Both the position numbers and the translations under genes were made by a program. A stretch of DNA of 64,000 bases from Burkholderiaceae bacterium (GTDB lineage: Bacteria > Pseudomonadota > Gammaproteobacteria > Burkholderiales > Burkholderiaceae_C). Location of the stretch: NCBI GenBank assembly GCA_030654805.1, contig JAURWR010000028.1, positions 1-64,000 on the forward strand. Reading direction: 5' to 3'. Shown piece by piece: positions 50,998 to 61,495 of the stretch (position 1 is the first letter of the stretch; each line of letters begins with the position of its first letter). The notes under the pieces are model-generated. The model made no database searches and was not told the DNA's origin. It saw only the letters and a program-made list of their open reading frames with translations.

Positions 50998-51741
50998 GTG
51001 AGTGCTTTGCCTGACGTTTCCAAGATTCCCCGTCACATTGCCATCGTGATGGACGGCAACGGCCGTTGGGCGAAGCGCCGCTTCAAGCCCCGATTCCTCG
51101 GCCACAAGCAAGGCGTCGATACGCTGGTCAACACGGTGCTGGCTTGTGCCGATCGAGGTGTTGAGTACCTGACAGTGTTCGCCTTCTCGTCCGAGAACTG
51201 GAAGCGGCCCAACGACGAGGTATCGGGTCTGATGTCGCTGGTCTTGCTGGCGGTGTCGAAGTACCTCGGCGTGATGCACAAGAACAACGTGCGGGTGCGC
51301 ATCGTCGGTGACCGGACCGACATCGCTGAACACGTGCGCGAGGCCTGGGACCACGCAGAGAGCAGCACGAAAAACAACACCCGTATCACGCTGTCGGTTG
51401 CCTTCAATTACGGTGGCCGCTGGGATGTCGTGCAGGCATGCCAGCGTGCTATGCGTGATGGCGTCAGTGCCGACGAGCTCGACGAAGCCACGCTCAGCCG
51501 CTACATGGCGTTGAGCCATGCGCCCGATCCGGATCTGTTCATCCGCACCGGTGGTGAGGTGCGCATAAGCAATTTCCTGCTGTGGCAGACGGCGTACTCG
51601 GAGTTGTGCTTTTCCGAGTGCCTCTGGCCCGAATTCGGTGAAGCCGAACTTGATGCCGCCCTGGCGGATTACGCCCGCCGCGATCGCCGGTTCGGCGCCA
51701 TTGAGGAAGCGACTGCGGTCGAGCTCCCGCTGGCGCGCTGA
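50998..51741 (+). CDS. uppS: Isoprenyl transferase (undecaprenyl diphosphate synthase)
   Basis: UppS makes the C55 carrier lipid precursor for peptidoglycan. The 247-residue product has the active-site motif IVMDGNGRWAKRRF with the catalytic aspartate near residue 19, the FAFSSENWKRP segment and the terminal DPDLFIRTGGEVRISNFLLWQ region. The start is GTG at 50998 giving MSALPDVSKIPRHIA. A TTG 12 codons upstream is an alternative. cdsA starts two bases after its stop. Confidence 0.96.
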   Translation: MSALPDVSKIPRHIAIVMDGNGRWAKRRFKPRFLGHKQGVDTLVNTVLACADRGVEYLTVFAFSSENWKRPNDEVSGLMSLVLLAVSKYLGVMHKNNVRVRIVGDRTDIAEHVREAWDHAESSTKNNTRITLSVAFNYGGRWDVVQACQRAMRDGVSADELDEATLSRYMALSHAPDPDLFIRTGGEVRISNFLLWQTAYSELCFSECLWPEFGEAELDAALADYARRDRRFGAIEEATAVELPLAR

Positions 51742-51743
51742 CG

Positions 51744-52580
51744 ATGCTCAAGCAACGGGTCATCACGGCAGTGATTTTGCTGGGCATCGTTCTACCCGCG
51801 TTGTTCGCATCGGCGCCGCTGCCTTTTGCTGCACTCACCCTGGTCTTCATTGCGGCAGCCGGCTGGGAATGGGTGCGCCTCAACGGCGGTCGCTCACCTT
51901 CGGCCATCGGTTTCGGTCTGCTGCTGGGCGGCGCGTGCGCGCTCGCTCTCGGTGCCGGCTGGGAACGCAGTGCGCCGCCGTCGGTGTGGTGGGCCGCGAT
52001 GGGGGTGTGGGTTCTCGGCGGATCCTGGGCGCTGAAGGCCGGGCCCGCAGGCTGGGGCCTCCTTCCACCAGGCTTGCGCTGGGCGATTGGATTGATCGGC
52101 TTGTGGCTGGCGTGGCTGGCGCTGGCCAGCGCGCGCACCCTGGGCGTCAATTTCATCCTGTCGATCTTCAGTCTTGTGTGGGTGTCAGACATTGCTGCCT
52201 ATTTCGGCGGCCGTGCTTTCGGCAAACGAAAATTGGCCCTGGCGATCAGTCCCGGCAAGAGCTGGGAAGGTGTCTGGAGCGGCATGGTCGGGGTCCTGGT
52301 GCTGGCAGTGCTTTGGATGCTCGCGGACCGCAGGTGGACGCTGGGCTCGCCGAGCCTGTTCACGCATCTCTATGCTCAGCACGGTGTGATCGGACTGGTG
52401 CTGGTCAGTATTTTTCTGGTCACGATGGGGGTGGTCGGCGATTTGGTCGAGTCGCTGGTCAAGCGCCATGCCGGTGCGAAGGACAGCAGCGGCTTGCTGC
52501 CCGGGCACGGCGGCGTGCTCGATCGCGTCGATGCGCTGCTGCCGGTGTTTCCGTTGGCTTTGGCCCTCAGTTCCGTCTGA
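51744..52580 (+). CDS. cdsA: Phosphatidate cytidylyltransferase
   Basis: CdsA makes CDP-diacylglycerol, the common phospholipid precursor, in the inner membrane. The 278-residue product has about eight hydrophobic segments and the family signature SPGKSWEGVWSGMVGV, followed by GDLVESLVKRHAGAKDSSG and PGHGGVLDRVDALL. It lies two bases after uppS and 12 bases before dxr. Confidence 0.97.
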   Translation: MLKQRVITAVILLGIVLPALFASAPLPFAALTLVFIAAAGWEWVRLNGGRSPSAIGFGLLLGGACALALGAGWERSAPPSVWWAAMGVWVLGGSWALKAGPAGWGLLPPGLRWAIGLIGLWLAWLALASARTLGVNFILSIFSLVWVSDIAAYFGGRAFGKRKLALAISPGKSWEGVWSGMVGVLVLAVLWMLADRRWTLGSPSLFTHLYAQHGVIGLVLVSIFLVTMGVVGDLVESLVKRHAGAKDSSGLLPGHGGVLDRVDALLPVFPLALALSSV

Positions 52581-52592
52581 CTTCGGTGTGAC

Positions 52593-53792
52593 ATGACCCG
52601 TCTCAACAGTCGCTTGCGTATCTGCATCCTCGGGTCCACGGGATCGATCGGAACCAGCACGCTCGACGTGCTGTCGCGCCATCCCGAGCGCTTCGAGGTG
52701 TTCGCGCTGACCGCGCATCAGCGCGTCGACGAGTTGCTGGCGCAATGCCTGACGTGGCGACCGAAATTCGCGGTGCTGCCCGAGTCCGGTCCCGCGCAGA
52801 CGCTGCAAGCGCAGCTGCGCGATGCCGGCAGCGACACCGCGGTGCTGGTCGGCCCGCAGGCGCTGTGCGAGATGGCCTCGCACCCCGACGTCGACGCGGT
52901 GATGGCCGCGATCGTCGGCGCGGCCGGGCTGCCACCGTGTCTGGCCGCCGCCCGCGCGGGCAAGCGCCTGATGCTTGCCAACAAAGAAGCGCTCGTGGTT
53001 GGCGGCGCGCTGTTCATGTCTGCGGTACGCGAAGGCGGGGCCCACCTGCTGCCGATCGACAGCGAGCATTCTGCGATTTTCCAGTGTCTGCCCGAAGACC
53101 GCCGCGCCTGGCCGGCGCGCATCGACCACATCATCCTGACGGCCTCAGGCGGCCCGTTCCGCACGCGTGATGTGGACACGCTGTCCAGCGTCACGCCCGA
53201 CCAGGCCTGCGCGCATCCGAACTGGGTCATGGGTCGCAAGATCTCGGTCGACTCGGCGACGATGATGAACAAGGCGCTGGAAGTGATCGAGGCCCGCTGG
53301 CTGTTCGATCTGACGCCCGAGCAGATCAAGGTCGTCATCCATCCCCAGAGCATCGTGCATTCGATGGTCGTGTGTCGCGACCATTCGGTGCTGGCGCAGA
53401 TGGGTACGCCCGACATGCGTGTGCCGATTGCCTACGGACTGTCCTTTCCTGAGCGCATGGCCTCGGGCGCCGGGCTGCTCGACTTCACATCGTTGTCGGC
53501 TCTCACCTTCGAGCCGGCCGATTTTCAGCGCTACCCCGGATTGCCGCTGGCCTGGGAGACGCTGCGCGGGCCGGAAGGCAGCACGGCCGTTTTGAATGCC
53601 GCGAATGAGGTTGCTGTGGCGGCGTTCCTGGCCGGCACCATCGGCTTCGACGGCATACACGAGGTCAACGTTCGAACCCTCGGGTCGGTGCGGCCCGAGC
53701 CCGACGAGTGCTGTTCGGTCGAGGGCCTGATCGAGCTCGACGCACGGGTGCGTCGCGCGGCATCGAAACAGGCGGAGCGGCTCGCTCGATGA
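52593..53792 (+). CDS. dxr: 1-deoxy-D-xylulose 5-phosphate reductoisomerase
   Basis: Dxr makes 2-C-methyl-D-erythritol 4-phosphate in the MEP pathway. The 399-residue product has the NADPH motif GSTGSIGTSTLDVL, the substrate region ANKEALVVGGALF, and the catalytic DSEHSAIFQ and SVDSATMMNKALEVIEA segments. Its stop overlaps the rseP start as ATGA. ispG, a later step, is in the other large cluster of the window. Confidence 0.98.
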   Translation: MTRLNSRLRICILGSTGSIGTSTLDVLSRHPERFEVFALTAHQRVDELLAQCLTWRPKFAVLPESGPAQTLQAQLRDAGSDTAVLVGPQALCEMASHPDVDAVMAAIVGAAGLPPCLAAARAGKRLMLANKEALVVGGALFMSAVREGGAHLLPIDSEHSAIFQCLPEDRRAWPARIDHIILTASGGPFRTRDVDTLSSVTPDQACAHPNWVMGRKISVDSATMMNKALEVIEARWLFDLTPEQIKVVIHPQSIVHSMVVCRDHSVLAQMGTPDMRVPIAYGLSFPERMASGAGLLDFTSLSALTFEPADFQRYPGLPLAWETLRGPEGSTAVLNAANEVAVAAFLAGTIGFDGIHEVNVRTLGSVRPEPDECCSVEGLIELDARVRRAASKQAERLAR

Positions 53793-55159
53793 TCACCACC
53801 GTGCTGGCCTTCGCGCTGACGCTCGGCGTGCTGATCGTCGTTCACGAGTACGGCCACTACCGCGTCGCGGTTGCCTGCGGAGTCAAGGTGCTGCGCTTCT
53901 CGGTCGGGTTCGGCCGCGTGCTGTGGCGGCGTCAGGCCACACCGGACAGCACCGAGTTCGTCTTGTCGGCGCTTCCTCTGGGCGGCTACGTGCGCATGCT
54001 CGACGAACGCGAAGGACCGGTGGCTGCCTCGGAACTCAGTCGGTCCTTCACCAGGCAGTCGCTCTGGAAGCGTTCCGCGATCGTTGCTGCCGGGCCGATC
54101 GCCAACCTCATGCTTGCGGTCGTGCTGTATGCCTGTGCGCACTGGATCGGCATGGACGAACCCAAGGCGGTGCTCGGTGCCCCGTTGGCCCGAAGCGTGG
54201 CTGCGGATGCCGGTTTGCAGGCGGGCGACTGGGTTCAGGCCGCATCGACCGACGGCGAAGACTGGACCGAGGTGATGTCGATGACTGACTTCGTCTGGCG
54301 GGTCACGCAAGCGGTGCTTGAAAACGAGAGCCTGCACCTGCGTGTGAGCGATGCACGTGGTCAGCACGATCGCAGCGTGGTGCTGCCGCTCGATCGAATC
54401 GAGGGCCGCGAGCTCGATGCGCAGTTGATCCGCCGCATCGGCCTGGGCGGCGTCTACACCGAGCCGGTGATGGGCGAGGTCAAGCCGGGTGGCCCGGCTG
54501 CCGCTGCCGGCGTGCGTGCGGCGGACCGCGTGCTGTCCGTCGATGGTGTGGTTGTCGCCGATGCCGCGAGCCTGCGTGAACGCATCCGGGCCAGCGCGGC
54601 TGAGGCCGACCCCTCACCACAGGCGTGGCGTGTCGAGCGGGCCGGGCAGGCGATCGATCTGGTGGTCCAGCCGGTGGTCGTCACCGATGGGGACCGACGC
54701 ATCGGCCGCATCGAGGCCTTCATCGGTGGGCCGCCCGAGATGGTCATGGTGCGTTACGGTTTCTTCGATGGCCTGTCGCGTGCGGTGACGCGCACCTGGG
54801 ACACCTCGCTGCTGACACTCAAGATGTTCGGCCGGATGGTGATCGGCGAGGCGTCTCTGAAGAACCTCACCGGCCCGCTGACGATTGCCGATTACGCAGG
54901 TCAGTCGGTGCGGGTCGGATTTGCCTACTACCTCGGCTTTCTGGCCGTGGTCAGCATCAGCCTGGGTGTGCTGAACCTGCTGCCGCTGCCCATGCTCGAC
55001 GGCGGACACCTCATGTACCATCTTTTCGAAGCGATGACGGGGCGCCCGGTCCCGGACTTGTGGCTTGAACGCCTGCAGCGCGGGGGGGTGGCCATCATGC
55101 TGATGCTGATGTCCATTGCTCTCTTCAACGACGTGGCCCGCCTGATGGGCCTGCACTGA
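53789..55159 (+). CDS. rseP: Site-2 zinc metalloprotease RseP
   Basis: RseP cleaves membrane-bound anti-sigma factor RseA and signal peptide remnants within the inner membrane. The 456-residue product has the active-site HEYGH at residues 19-23, a first transmembrane helix before it, PDZ domains in the periplasmic section (GEVKPGGPAAAAGVRAADRVLSVDG) and the C-terminal LPMLDGGHLMY motif near residue 402. It overlaps dxr and is eight bases before bamA. Confidence 0.97.
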   Translation: MITTVLAFALTLGVLIVVHEYGHYRVAVACGVKVLRFSVGFGRVLWRRQATPDSTEFVLSALPLGGYVRMLDEREGPVAASELSRSFTRQSLWKRSAIVAAGPIANLMLAVVLYACAHWIGMDEPKAVLGAPLARSVAADAGLQAGDWVQAASTDGEDWTEVMSMTDFVWRVTQAVLENESLHLRVSDARGQHDRSVVLPLDRIEGRELDAQLIRRIGLGGVYTEPVMGEVKPGGPAAAAGVRAADRVLSVDGVVVADAASLRERIRASAAEADPSPQAWRVERAGQAIDLVVQPVVVTDGDRRIGRIEAFIGGPPEMVMVRYGFFDGLSRAVTRTWDTSLLTLKMFGRMVIGEASLKNLTGPLTIADYAGQSVRVGFAYYLGFLAVVSISLGVLNLLPLPMLDGGHLMYHLFEAMTGRPVPDLWLERLQRGGVAIMLMLMSIALFNDVARLMGLH

Positions 55160-55167
55160 TTTCTCCT

Positions 55168-57483
55168 ATGCGACCCACCTTGCGTATTCCTCTCCGCTCG
55201 ACCTCGTTTCGCCCCTCGCTGTTCTCTCTCGTTCTCGCAGCGGCCTTGCACACCGGGTCGGCGTGGGCGGTCGAACCGTTCAAGCTGGTCGACATCCGCG
55301 TGGAAGGGCTGCAACGCAGCGATGCCGGCACGGTGTTCGCGTCGCTGCCGTTCCGCATCGGCGACACCTACACCGATGAAAAGGGCGTGGCCGCTTTGCG
55401 GGCCTTGTTTGCCACGGGCTTGTACAAGGACGTGCGCATCCAGATCGATGGCTCGGTGGTGGTGGTCGTCGTCGACGAGCGCTCGGTCATCGGCAGCATC
55501 GATTTCGCCGGTACAAAGGAATTCGAGAAGGACGCACTCGTCAAGGCACTGAAGGATTTCGGAGTTGGCGAGGGACAGCCCTTCGACAAGGCGCTGGCCG
55601 ACCGGGCCGAGCAGGAACTCAAGCGCCAGTACCTCAGCCGCAGCCTCTACGGCGTCGAGGTCGTGACCACCGTGACACCGATGGAGCGCAACCGCGTCAA
55701 CGTGACGTTCACCGTCACCGAAGGGTCGGCGGCCAAGATCAAGGAACTCCGCATTCTGGGCAACTCCGCATTCAGCGAAAGCGCCTTGAAGGGTCTGCTC
55801 GAGCTCAATGACGGTGGCTGGCTGACCTGGTACACCAAGTCGGACCGCTACTCGCGTGCCAAGCTGAACGCCGACCTCGAAACGCTGCGGGCCTACTACC
55901 TCAATCGGGGCTATCTCGAATTCAGCGTCGAGTCGACGCAGGTCGCTATCTCTCCCGACAAGCAGGACATCACCATCACGATCAACCTGAACGAGGGCCA
56001 GGCCTACACCGTCACCTCTGTGAAGCTCGAAGGCGAGTACCTGTCGAAGGAAGACGACTTCAAGTCGCTCGTCACCATCAAGCCAGGCGAGCCGTATCGC
56101 GCTGAAGCCGTTGCGGAAACCACCAAGGCGTTCACCGAACGGTTCGGTACCTTCGGCTATGCATTTGCGCGGATCGAGGCTCGGCCCGAGATCGACCGGG
56201 TCAATGGACGCGTCGATCTGACCTTGGTTGCCAACCCGCAGCGGCGCGTCTATGTGCGTCGGATCAACGTGGCAGGAAACGCGCGCACCCGTGATGAGGT
56301 GGTACGCCGGGAATTTCGTCAGTTCGAGTCGTCCTGGTACGACGGGAACAAGATCAAGCTGTCGCGCGATCGGGTCGACCGGCTCGGCTACTTCAGCGAT
56401 GTCAACATCGACACCAACGAGGTGCCCGGTACATCCGACCAGGTCGACCTGGTTCTGACCATCAAGGAAAAACCGACCGGCAATCTGCTTCTGGGAGCCG
56501 GCTTCTCCAGCGCAGACAAGATTTCACTGACGGCGTCGGTGAAGCAGGAAAACGTCTTCGGCACCGGCAACTATCTGGGCTTGGAGTTCAACACCAGCAA
56601 GTCGCAGCGGACCATCGTTCTGAGCACGATCGATCCCTACTTCACCGTCGATGGCATCTCTCGTGCATTCGACCTCTATTACCGGACGTCTTCGCCGCTG
56701 AACAGCCAGGGCGAGGACTACAAGCTCGTCACCCCCGGGGGCTCGGTGCGCTTTGGTGTCCCGTTCAGCGAGTTCGACACCGTGTTCTTCGGTATCGGCT
56801 ATGAGCGCACCGAGATACAAGGCACCAACAACCTGCCCGACAGCTATTTCCGCTACCGGGAGCAATTCGGGTCCACCAGTTCGTCGGTACCGCTGACGAT
56901 CGGCTGGACGCGCGATCAGCGTGACAGCGCGCTGGTGCCCACTCGCGGCCGTTTCCAGCGCGTCAACGTTGACCTGGGACTCCTCGGCGATCAGCGTTAC
57001 TTGCGTGCCAACCTGCAGTACCAGGAGTACTTCACTCCGTTCCAGCGAGTCACCTTGGGTCTCAATGCCGAGTTCGGATACGGCAAGGGTCTGGGTGGTC
57101 GCCCGTACCCGATTTTCAAGAACTTCTTCGGTGGTGGTTTGGGCACGGTGCGTGGTTTCGACCAAGGGTCACTCGGTGGGGTCGACAACCTCGGGGCCTA
57201 CCTGGGCGGCAATCGCCGCCTCAACATCAACAGCGAGCTGTACCTGCCGCTGCCTGGTACCGGCAACGATCGGACGTTGCGCTGGTTTGCCTACACGGAC
57301 ATCGGCAACGTGTGGGCCGTCAGCGACAAGATGACCCTGGACAGTCTGCGGGCATCGGTGGGTCTGGGTCTGAGCTGGATTTCGCCGGTCGGCCCCCTCA
57401 AGATCAGCTATGGCACGCCAATCAAGAAAGAGCCAACAGATAGAATCCAGCGTCTTCAATTTCAACTCGGGACCGCGTTTTGA
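55168..57483 (+). CDS. bamA: Outer membrane protein assembly factor BamA
   Basis: BamA is the Omp85 barrel that inserts outer-membrane proteins. The 771-residue product has a signal peptide (cleavage near SAWA|VEP), five POTRA repeats in about residues 35-425 and a C-terminal beta-barrel with the VRGFDQGSLG motif (lid-loop-6 VRGF) and a terminal phenylalanine (QLGTAF). It is the last residue that the BAM recognises in outer-membrane proteins, as expected. The stop and the skp start overlap as TGATG. Confidence 0.98.
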   Translation: MRPTLRIPLRSTSFRPSLFSLVLAAALHTGSAWAVEPFKLVDIRVEGLQRSDAGTVFASLPFRIGDTYTDEKGVAALRALFATGLYKDVRIQIDGSVVVVVVDERSVIGSIDFAGTKEFEKDALVKALKDFGVGEGQPFDKALADRAEQELKRQYLSRSLYGVEVVTTVTPMERNRVNVTFTVTEGSAAKIKELRILGNSAFSESALKGLLELNDGGWLTWYTKSDRYSRAKLNADLETLRAYYLNRGYLEFSVESTQVAISPDKQDITITINLNEGQAYTVTSVKLEGEYLSKEDDFKSLVTIKPGEPYRAEAVAETTKAFTERFGTFGYAFARIEARPEIDRVNGRVDLTLVANPQRRVYVRRINVAGNARTRDEVVRREFRQFESSWYDGNKIKLSRDRVDRLGYFSDVNIDTNEVPGTSDQVDLVLTIKEKPTGNLLLGAGFSSADKISLTASVKQENVFGTGNYLGLEFNTSKSQRTIVLSTIDPYFTVDGISRAFDLYYRTSSPLNSQGEDYKLVTPGGSVRFGVPFSEFDTVFFGIGYERTEIQGTNNLPDSYFRYREQFGSTSSSVPLTIGWTRDQRDSALVPTRGRFQRVNVDLGLLGDQRYLRANLQYQEYFTPFQRVTLGLNAEFGYGKGLGGRPYPIFKNFFGGGLGTVRGFDQGSLGGVDNLGAYLGGNRRLNINSELYLPLPGTGNDRTLRWFAYTDIGNVWAVSDKMTLDSLRASVGLGLSWISPVGPLKISYGTPIKKEPTDRIQRLQFQLGTAF

Positions 57484-57995
57484 TGAACAGGTTACTTAAG
57501 AGCGCGTTGGCCGCGTCGATGCTGTCGGTGTTCACATGGTCTGCCCAGGCGCAGGAGGTCAAGATCGGCTACGTCAACAGCGATCGTGTGCTCCGAGAGG
57601 CCATCCCGGCGAAGACGGCGCAAGCCAAGCTAGAGGCCGAGTTCGCCAAGCGCGACAAGGACATGGCTGATTTCGCGAGCAAGCTGAAGGCGAGCAGCGA
57701 AAAGCTGGAGAAGGAAGCGCCGACCCTGTCCGAATCTGAGCGCAGCCGGCGCCAACGCGATCTGGTCGAGCAGGACCGCGAATTCCAGCGCAAGCGGCGC
57801 GAATTCCAGGAAGACCTGACGCAGCGCAAGAACGAAGAGTTGTCGGCCGTGGTCGATCGCGCCAACAAGGTCATCAAGCAGATCTTCGAAGCCGACAAGT
57901 ACGACCTCATCATTCAAGAGGCCGTCTTTGCCGGCCCGAAGATCGACATCACCGACAAGGTGGTCAAGGCGCTGAATGCACAGGGTGCCAAGTGA
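57483..57995 (+). CDS. skp: Periplasmic OmpH/Skp-like chaperone
   Basis: Skp carries unfolded outer-membrane proteins across the periplasm to BamA. The 170-residue product has a signal peptide with cleavage near AQA|QEV, the start of the mature protein [12 protein letters not shown], and a long charged coiled-coil of about residues 50-130. The start ATG overlaps the bamA stop by one base. The C-terminus overlaps the lpxD start. Confidence 0.97.
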   Translation: MNRLLKSALAASMLSVFTWSAQAQEVKIGYVNSDRVLREAIPAKTAQAKLEAEFAKRDKDMADFASKLKASSEKLEKEAPTLSESERSRRQRDLVEQDREFQRKRREFQEDLTQRKNEELSAVVDRANKVIKQIFEADKYDLIIQEAVFAGPKIDITDKVVKALNAQGAK

Positions 57996-59040
57996 TTCGA
58001 CTGCACGGTTTGCGCTCGGAGAGCTGGCAGCGCAACTCGGCGCGGAACTGATCGGCAATCCGGCACGGATCGTCTCCCGCATCTCGCCGCTTGAAAGCGC
58101 GACTCCCGAAGCGATCTCCTTCCTCTCCAACCCGCGCTACCTGTCGCAGCTCGCCGACTCGCAAGCCGGTTGCGTGATCGCCGCGCCAGCGCACCGCGAA
58201 GCGGCCGCGCAGCGTGGTGATGCGCTGATCGCTGCCGATCCCTACCTGTGCTTCGCCCGGCTCACTCAGCTGTGGGCGGCGCGCGCGCGCGATTCGGTCG
58301 CCGCCGTGGTGCACCCCAGCGCCGTCGTGCATCCGCAGGCGCAACTCGGCCGTGATGTCTCCGTCGGCGCCCTGGCCGTTATCGAACAGGACGTAGTGAT
58401 CGGCGATGGCGCGGTGATCGGTGCCCAGTGCTTTGTCGGCGCGGGCGCCTCGGTCGGCACGCGGACACGGTTGCACCCGCAGGCAGTGCTAGGCGCGGGT
58501 TGCCACATCGGTGCGCGCGGGATCGTTCACAGCGGTGTCGTGATCGGCGCCGACGGATTCGGTTTTGCACCGAATGCGGGCCGCTGGGAAAAAATCGAGC
58601 AACTCGGTGGCGTGCGCATCGGTGACGACGTCGAGATCGGTGCCAACACTTGCATTGATCGGGGGGCGCTTGAGGACACCGTGATCGAAGACGGGGTCAA
58701 GCTCGACAACCTGGTTCAGATCGCCCACAACGTGCATGTCGGTGCGCATACAGCGATGGCCGCCACGGCTGCAGTTTCAGGCAGCACCCGCATTGGCGCT
58801 CATTGCACGCTGGCTGGTGGTGCCGGGGTGGCGGGGCACGTGACGATTGCCGACCATGTTCACATCGGGCCGCGAGCTTCGGCCACGCGCTCGCTCCTCA
58901 AACCGGGCTTGTATTCCGGCCTGTTCCCCATCGATGACAATGCTTCGTGGGAAAAGAATGCGGCCACGCTGCGTCAACTGCACCAACTGCGCGACCGCAT
59001 TCGTGCCCTCGAAAAGAACAACGAGAACAAACCGTCATGA
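57976..59040 (+). CDS. lpxD: UDP-3-O-acylglucosamine N-acyltransferase
   Basis: LpxD adds the second acyl chain in lipid A synthesis. The 354-residue product has an N-terminal uridine-binding domain ([20 protein letters not shown]) and the left-handed beta-helix of hexapeptide repeats, with the catalytic histidine in [12 protein letters not shown]. The ATG at 57976 overlaps skp by 20 bases. A GTG at 57985 in the same frame is an alternative start; the difference is three residues. Confidence 0.97.
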   Translation: MHRVPSDSTARFALGELAAQLGAELIGNPARIVSRISPLESATPEAISFLSNPRYLSQLADSQAGCVIAAPAHREAAAQRGDALIAADPYLCFARLTQLWAARARDSVAAVVHPSAVVHPQAQLGRDVSVGALAVIEQDVVIGDGAVIGAQCFVGAGASVGTRTRLHPQAVLGAGCHIGARGIVHSGVVIGADGFGFAPNAGRWEKIEQLGGVRIGDDVEIGANTCIDRGALEDTVIEDGVKLDNLVQIAHNVHVGAHTAMAATAAVSGSTRIGAHCTLAGGAGVAGHVTIADHVHIGPRASATRSLLKPGLYSGLFPIDDNASWEKNAATLRQLHQLRDRIRALEKNNENKPS

Positions 59041-59483
59041 CGATGGACATCCACGAAATCCTCAAGAAGATTCCGCATCGCTATCCGATCCTTCTGGTCG
59101 ATCGCGTGCTTGAGCTCAAGAAGAACGACTTTATCCGAGCGCTCAAGAACGTCAGCATCAACGAGCCGTACTTCAGTGGTCACTTCCCCCAGCGCCCAGT
59201 GATGCCAGGCGTGCTGATGATCGAGGCGCTGGCCCAGGCTGCTGCGATCCTGGGTTTTGAGACGTTGGACATCTTGCCCGAAGACGACGCGCTGTTCTAC
59301 TTCGCAGGCATTGACGGGGCACGTTTCAAGCGTCCGGTCGAGCCCGGCGATCAGCTGATCATGGAAGTCAAGCTGGATCGCCAGAAGTCTGGCATCTTCA
59401 AGTTCAAGGCGCGTGGCACCGTCGATGGCGAACTGGCGGTAGAGGCCGATCTGATGTGCACGGTGGTGCGAAAGTCCACCTGA
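59037..59483 (+). CDS. fabZ: 3-hydroxyacyl-ACP dehydratase FabZ
   Basis: FabZ dehydrates 3-hydroxyacyl-ACP in fatty acid synthesis. The 148-residue product has the hot-dog fold motif [11 protein letters not shown], catalytic His49 in [14 protein letters not shown] and Glu63 in IEALAQ, with the expected 14-residue spacing. The start ATG overlaps the lpxD stop as ATGA; a second in-frame ATG follows two codons later. Sharing the lpxD-fabZ-lpxA order lets lipid A and fatty acid flux be co-regulated. Confidence 0.98.
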   Translation: MTMDIHEILKKIPHRYPILLVDRVLELKKNDFIRALKNVSINEPYFSGHFPQRPVMPGVLMIEALAQAAAILGFETLDILPEDDALFYFAGIDGARFKRPVEPGDQLIMEVKLDRQKSGIFKFKARGTVDGELAVEADLMCTVVRKST

Positions 59484-59526
59484 GCACGACGGCGCTGCTG
59501 ACCTGCGCGTCTACCGTGTCTGCTTC

Positions 59527-60315
59527 ATGTCTCTGATCCATCCCACGGCGATCATCGAACCGGGCGCCGAGCTGGACGACTCGGTCAGCGTCGGGCCTTA
59601 CAGCATCGTGCGTTCACAGGTGCGAATCGGCGTGGGAACGACGATTGGTCCTCATTGCGTAATCGAAGGCCGCACGACGATCGGTCGCGACAACCGCGTC
59701 TTCCAGTTTTGTTCGCTGGGTGCGCAGCCGCAGGACAAGAAATACCGCGATGAGCCGACCGAGTTGCGCATCGGCGACCGCAACACGATCCGCGAGTTCT
59801 GCACCTTCAACATCGGCACGGCGCAGGACGCTGGTGTCACTTGTCTCGGTGACGACAACTGGATCATGGCGTACGTGCACATCGCACACGACTGCCAGGT
59901 TGGCAGCCAGGCCATCCTCGCCAACAACGCGACTCTCGCGGGCCATGTGCACTTGGGCGATTGGGTCATCGTCGGTGGGCTGACCGGTGTGCATCAGTTT
60001 GTGAAGGTTGGCGCGCATGCGATGGTCGGTTTCGCCAGCGCGGTCTCGCAAGATGTGCCTCCGTTCATGATGGTCGACGGCAACCCGCTGGCGGTGCGCG
60101 GTTTCAATGTCGAGGGTCTGCGCCGGCGCGGGTTCGGCCCTGAGCGCATCGCCGCAGTCAAGCAGATGCACCGGCTGCTCTATCGCCAGGGCCATACGCT
60201 GGACCAGGCCCGCGAGGCCATCGCCGAACTGGCCCACAGTGCGCCCGATGCTGCGGCCGACGTGGCAGTGATGACCGAGTTTCTCGCGAAGTCGCAGCGC
60301 GGCATCGTGCGCTGA
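59527..60315 (+). CDS. lpxA: Acyl-ACP-UDP-N-acetylglucosamine O-acyltransferase
   Basis: LpxA performs the first acylation of lipid A synthesis. The 262-residue product is a left-handed beta-helix with hexapeptide repeats and the catalytic histidine His121 in [10 protein letters not shown], corresponding to E. coli His125. A C-terminal helical part follows ([11 protein letters not shown]). The start ATG at 59527 gives [13 protein letters not shown]. lpxB follows 34 bases downstream. Confidence 0.98.
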   Translation: MSLIHPTAIIEPGAELDDSVSVGPYSIVRSQVRIGVGTTIGPHCVIEGRTTIGRDNRVFQFCSLGAQPQDKKYRDEPTELRIGDRNTIREFCTFNIGTAQDAGVTCLGDDNWIMAYVHIAHDCQVGSQAILANNATLAGHVHLGDWVIVGGLTGVHQFVKVGAHAMVGFASAVSQDVPPFMMVDGNPLAVRGFNVEGLRRRGFGPERIAAVKQMHRLLYRQGHTLDQAREAIAELAHSAPDAAADVAVMTEFLAKSQRGIVR

Positions 60316-60349
60316 CTCGACGTGCGCCGCTCGACACTTCAGCTCACCG

Positions 60350-61495
60350 ATGGATGAACGCCCCCCACGCATCGCGATGGTGGCTGGCGAAGCATCGGGC
60401 GATCTGCTGGCCGGTCTGCTGCTGGACGGTTTGAGCGAACGCTGGCCTGCACTCGCGGCCATGGGCATCGGCGGGCCGAAGATGGTGGCGCATGGCTTCG
60501 AAGCCTGGTGGCCGAGCGACAAGCTGGCGGTGCGCGGCTACGCCGAGGTGCTGCGCCATTACCCCGAACTTCTGCGCATCCGCAACCGGCTGGCCGAGAG
60601 ATTGCTGAAGACTCCGCCCGATGCCTTCATCGGCGTCGATGCGCCCGACTTCAACCTCGACCTCGAAGTCCGCTTGAAGGCGCGTGGCATCCGCACCATC
60701 CACTTCATCAGTCCGTCGATCTGGGCTTGGCGTGGCGAGCGAATCGCGAAGATCAAGCGCGCCGTCGATCATGTGCTTTGCATCTTCCCATTCGAGCCCG
60801 AGTTGTATGCGCAGCATGGTGTTGCCGCGACTTACGTCGGCCACCCGCTGGCCGATGCGATACCGCTGGAGGTGCCTCGGCAAGCCAGTCGCCGGGCGCT
60901 CGGGTTGAGCGACAGCGACACCGTGATTGCATTGCTGCCCGGCAGCCGGCGCTCCGAGATTCATTACATCGCGCCGACGCTGCTCGAGGCAGCCCGTGCG
61001 ATGAAGCGTCGCCGGCCCGAGTTGCGTTTCGTGTTGCCCGCTGCGCCCGGCCTGCGTCCGATGATCGAGCCCCTGCTGGCGGCGCATGCGGCCAGTGTCG
61101 GTATCCAACTGCTCGATGGCCAGTCACATGAGGCGCTGGCCGCCTGCGACGTGACGCTGATTGCCAGCGGCACCGCCACCCTCGAGGCGGCGCTGTTCAA
61201 GCGTCCGATGGTGATCGCCTACAAGATGCACTGGCTCAGCGCACAGATCATGAAGCGGATGAACTACCAACCGTGGGTCGGGTTACCAAACATCCTGCTT
61301 CGCGAGTTTGCTGTGCCCGAGTTCCTGCAAGGAGCCGCCACGCCCGCCCATTTGGCCGAGGCCGCTTTCGCCTGGCTGGATGACCCCGCTGGCTGCCAGG
61401 CGCTGTCGGCTCGCTTCGAGACGTTGCACAATTTGCTGCGCCGCAACACCGCGCAGGCCGCCACCGATGCGATCGAGAAAATACTTGGGCGCTGA
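60350..61495 (+). CDS. lpxB: Lipid-A-disaccharide synthase
   Basis: LpxB joins UDP-diacylglucosamine and lipid X into the disaccharide. The 381-residue product begins with [20 protein letters not shown] and has [18 protein letters not shown] and the donor-site [18 protein letters not shown], all family hallmarks. It is soluble or peripheral at the inner membrane. Its 3' end overlaps the likely rnhB start by 11 bases. Confidence 0.97.
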   Translation: MDERPPRIAMVAGEASGDLLAGLLLDGLSERWPALAAMGIGGPKMVAHGFEAWWPSDKLAVRGYAEVLRHYPELLRIRNRLAERLLKTPPDAFIGVDAPDFNLDLEVRLKARGIRTIHFISPSIWAWRGERIAKIKRAVDHVLCIFPFEPELYAQHGVAATYVGHPLADAIPLEVPRQASRRALGLSDSDTVIALLPGSRRSEIHYIAPTLLEAARAMKRRRPELRFVLPAAPGLRPMIEPLLAAHAASVGIQLLDGQSHEALAACDVTLIASGTATLEAALFKRPMVIAYKMHWLSAQIMKRMNYQPWVGLPNILLREFAVPEFLQGAATPAHLAEAAFAWLDDPAGCQALSARFETLHNLLRRNTAQAATDAIEKILGR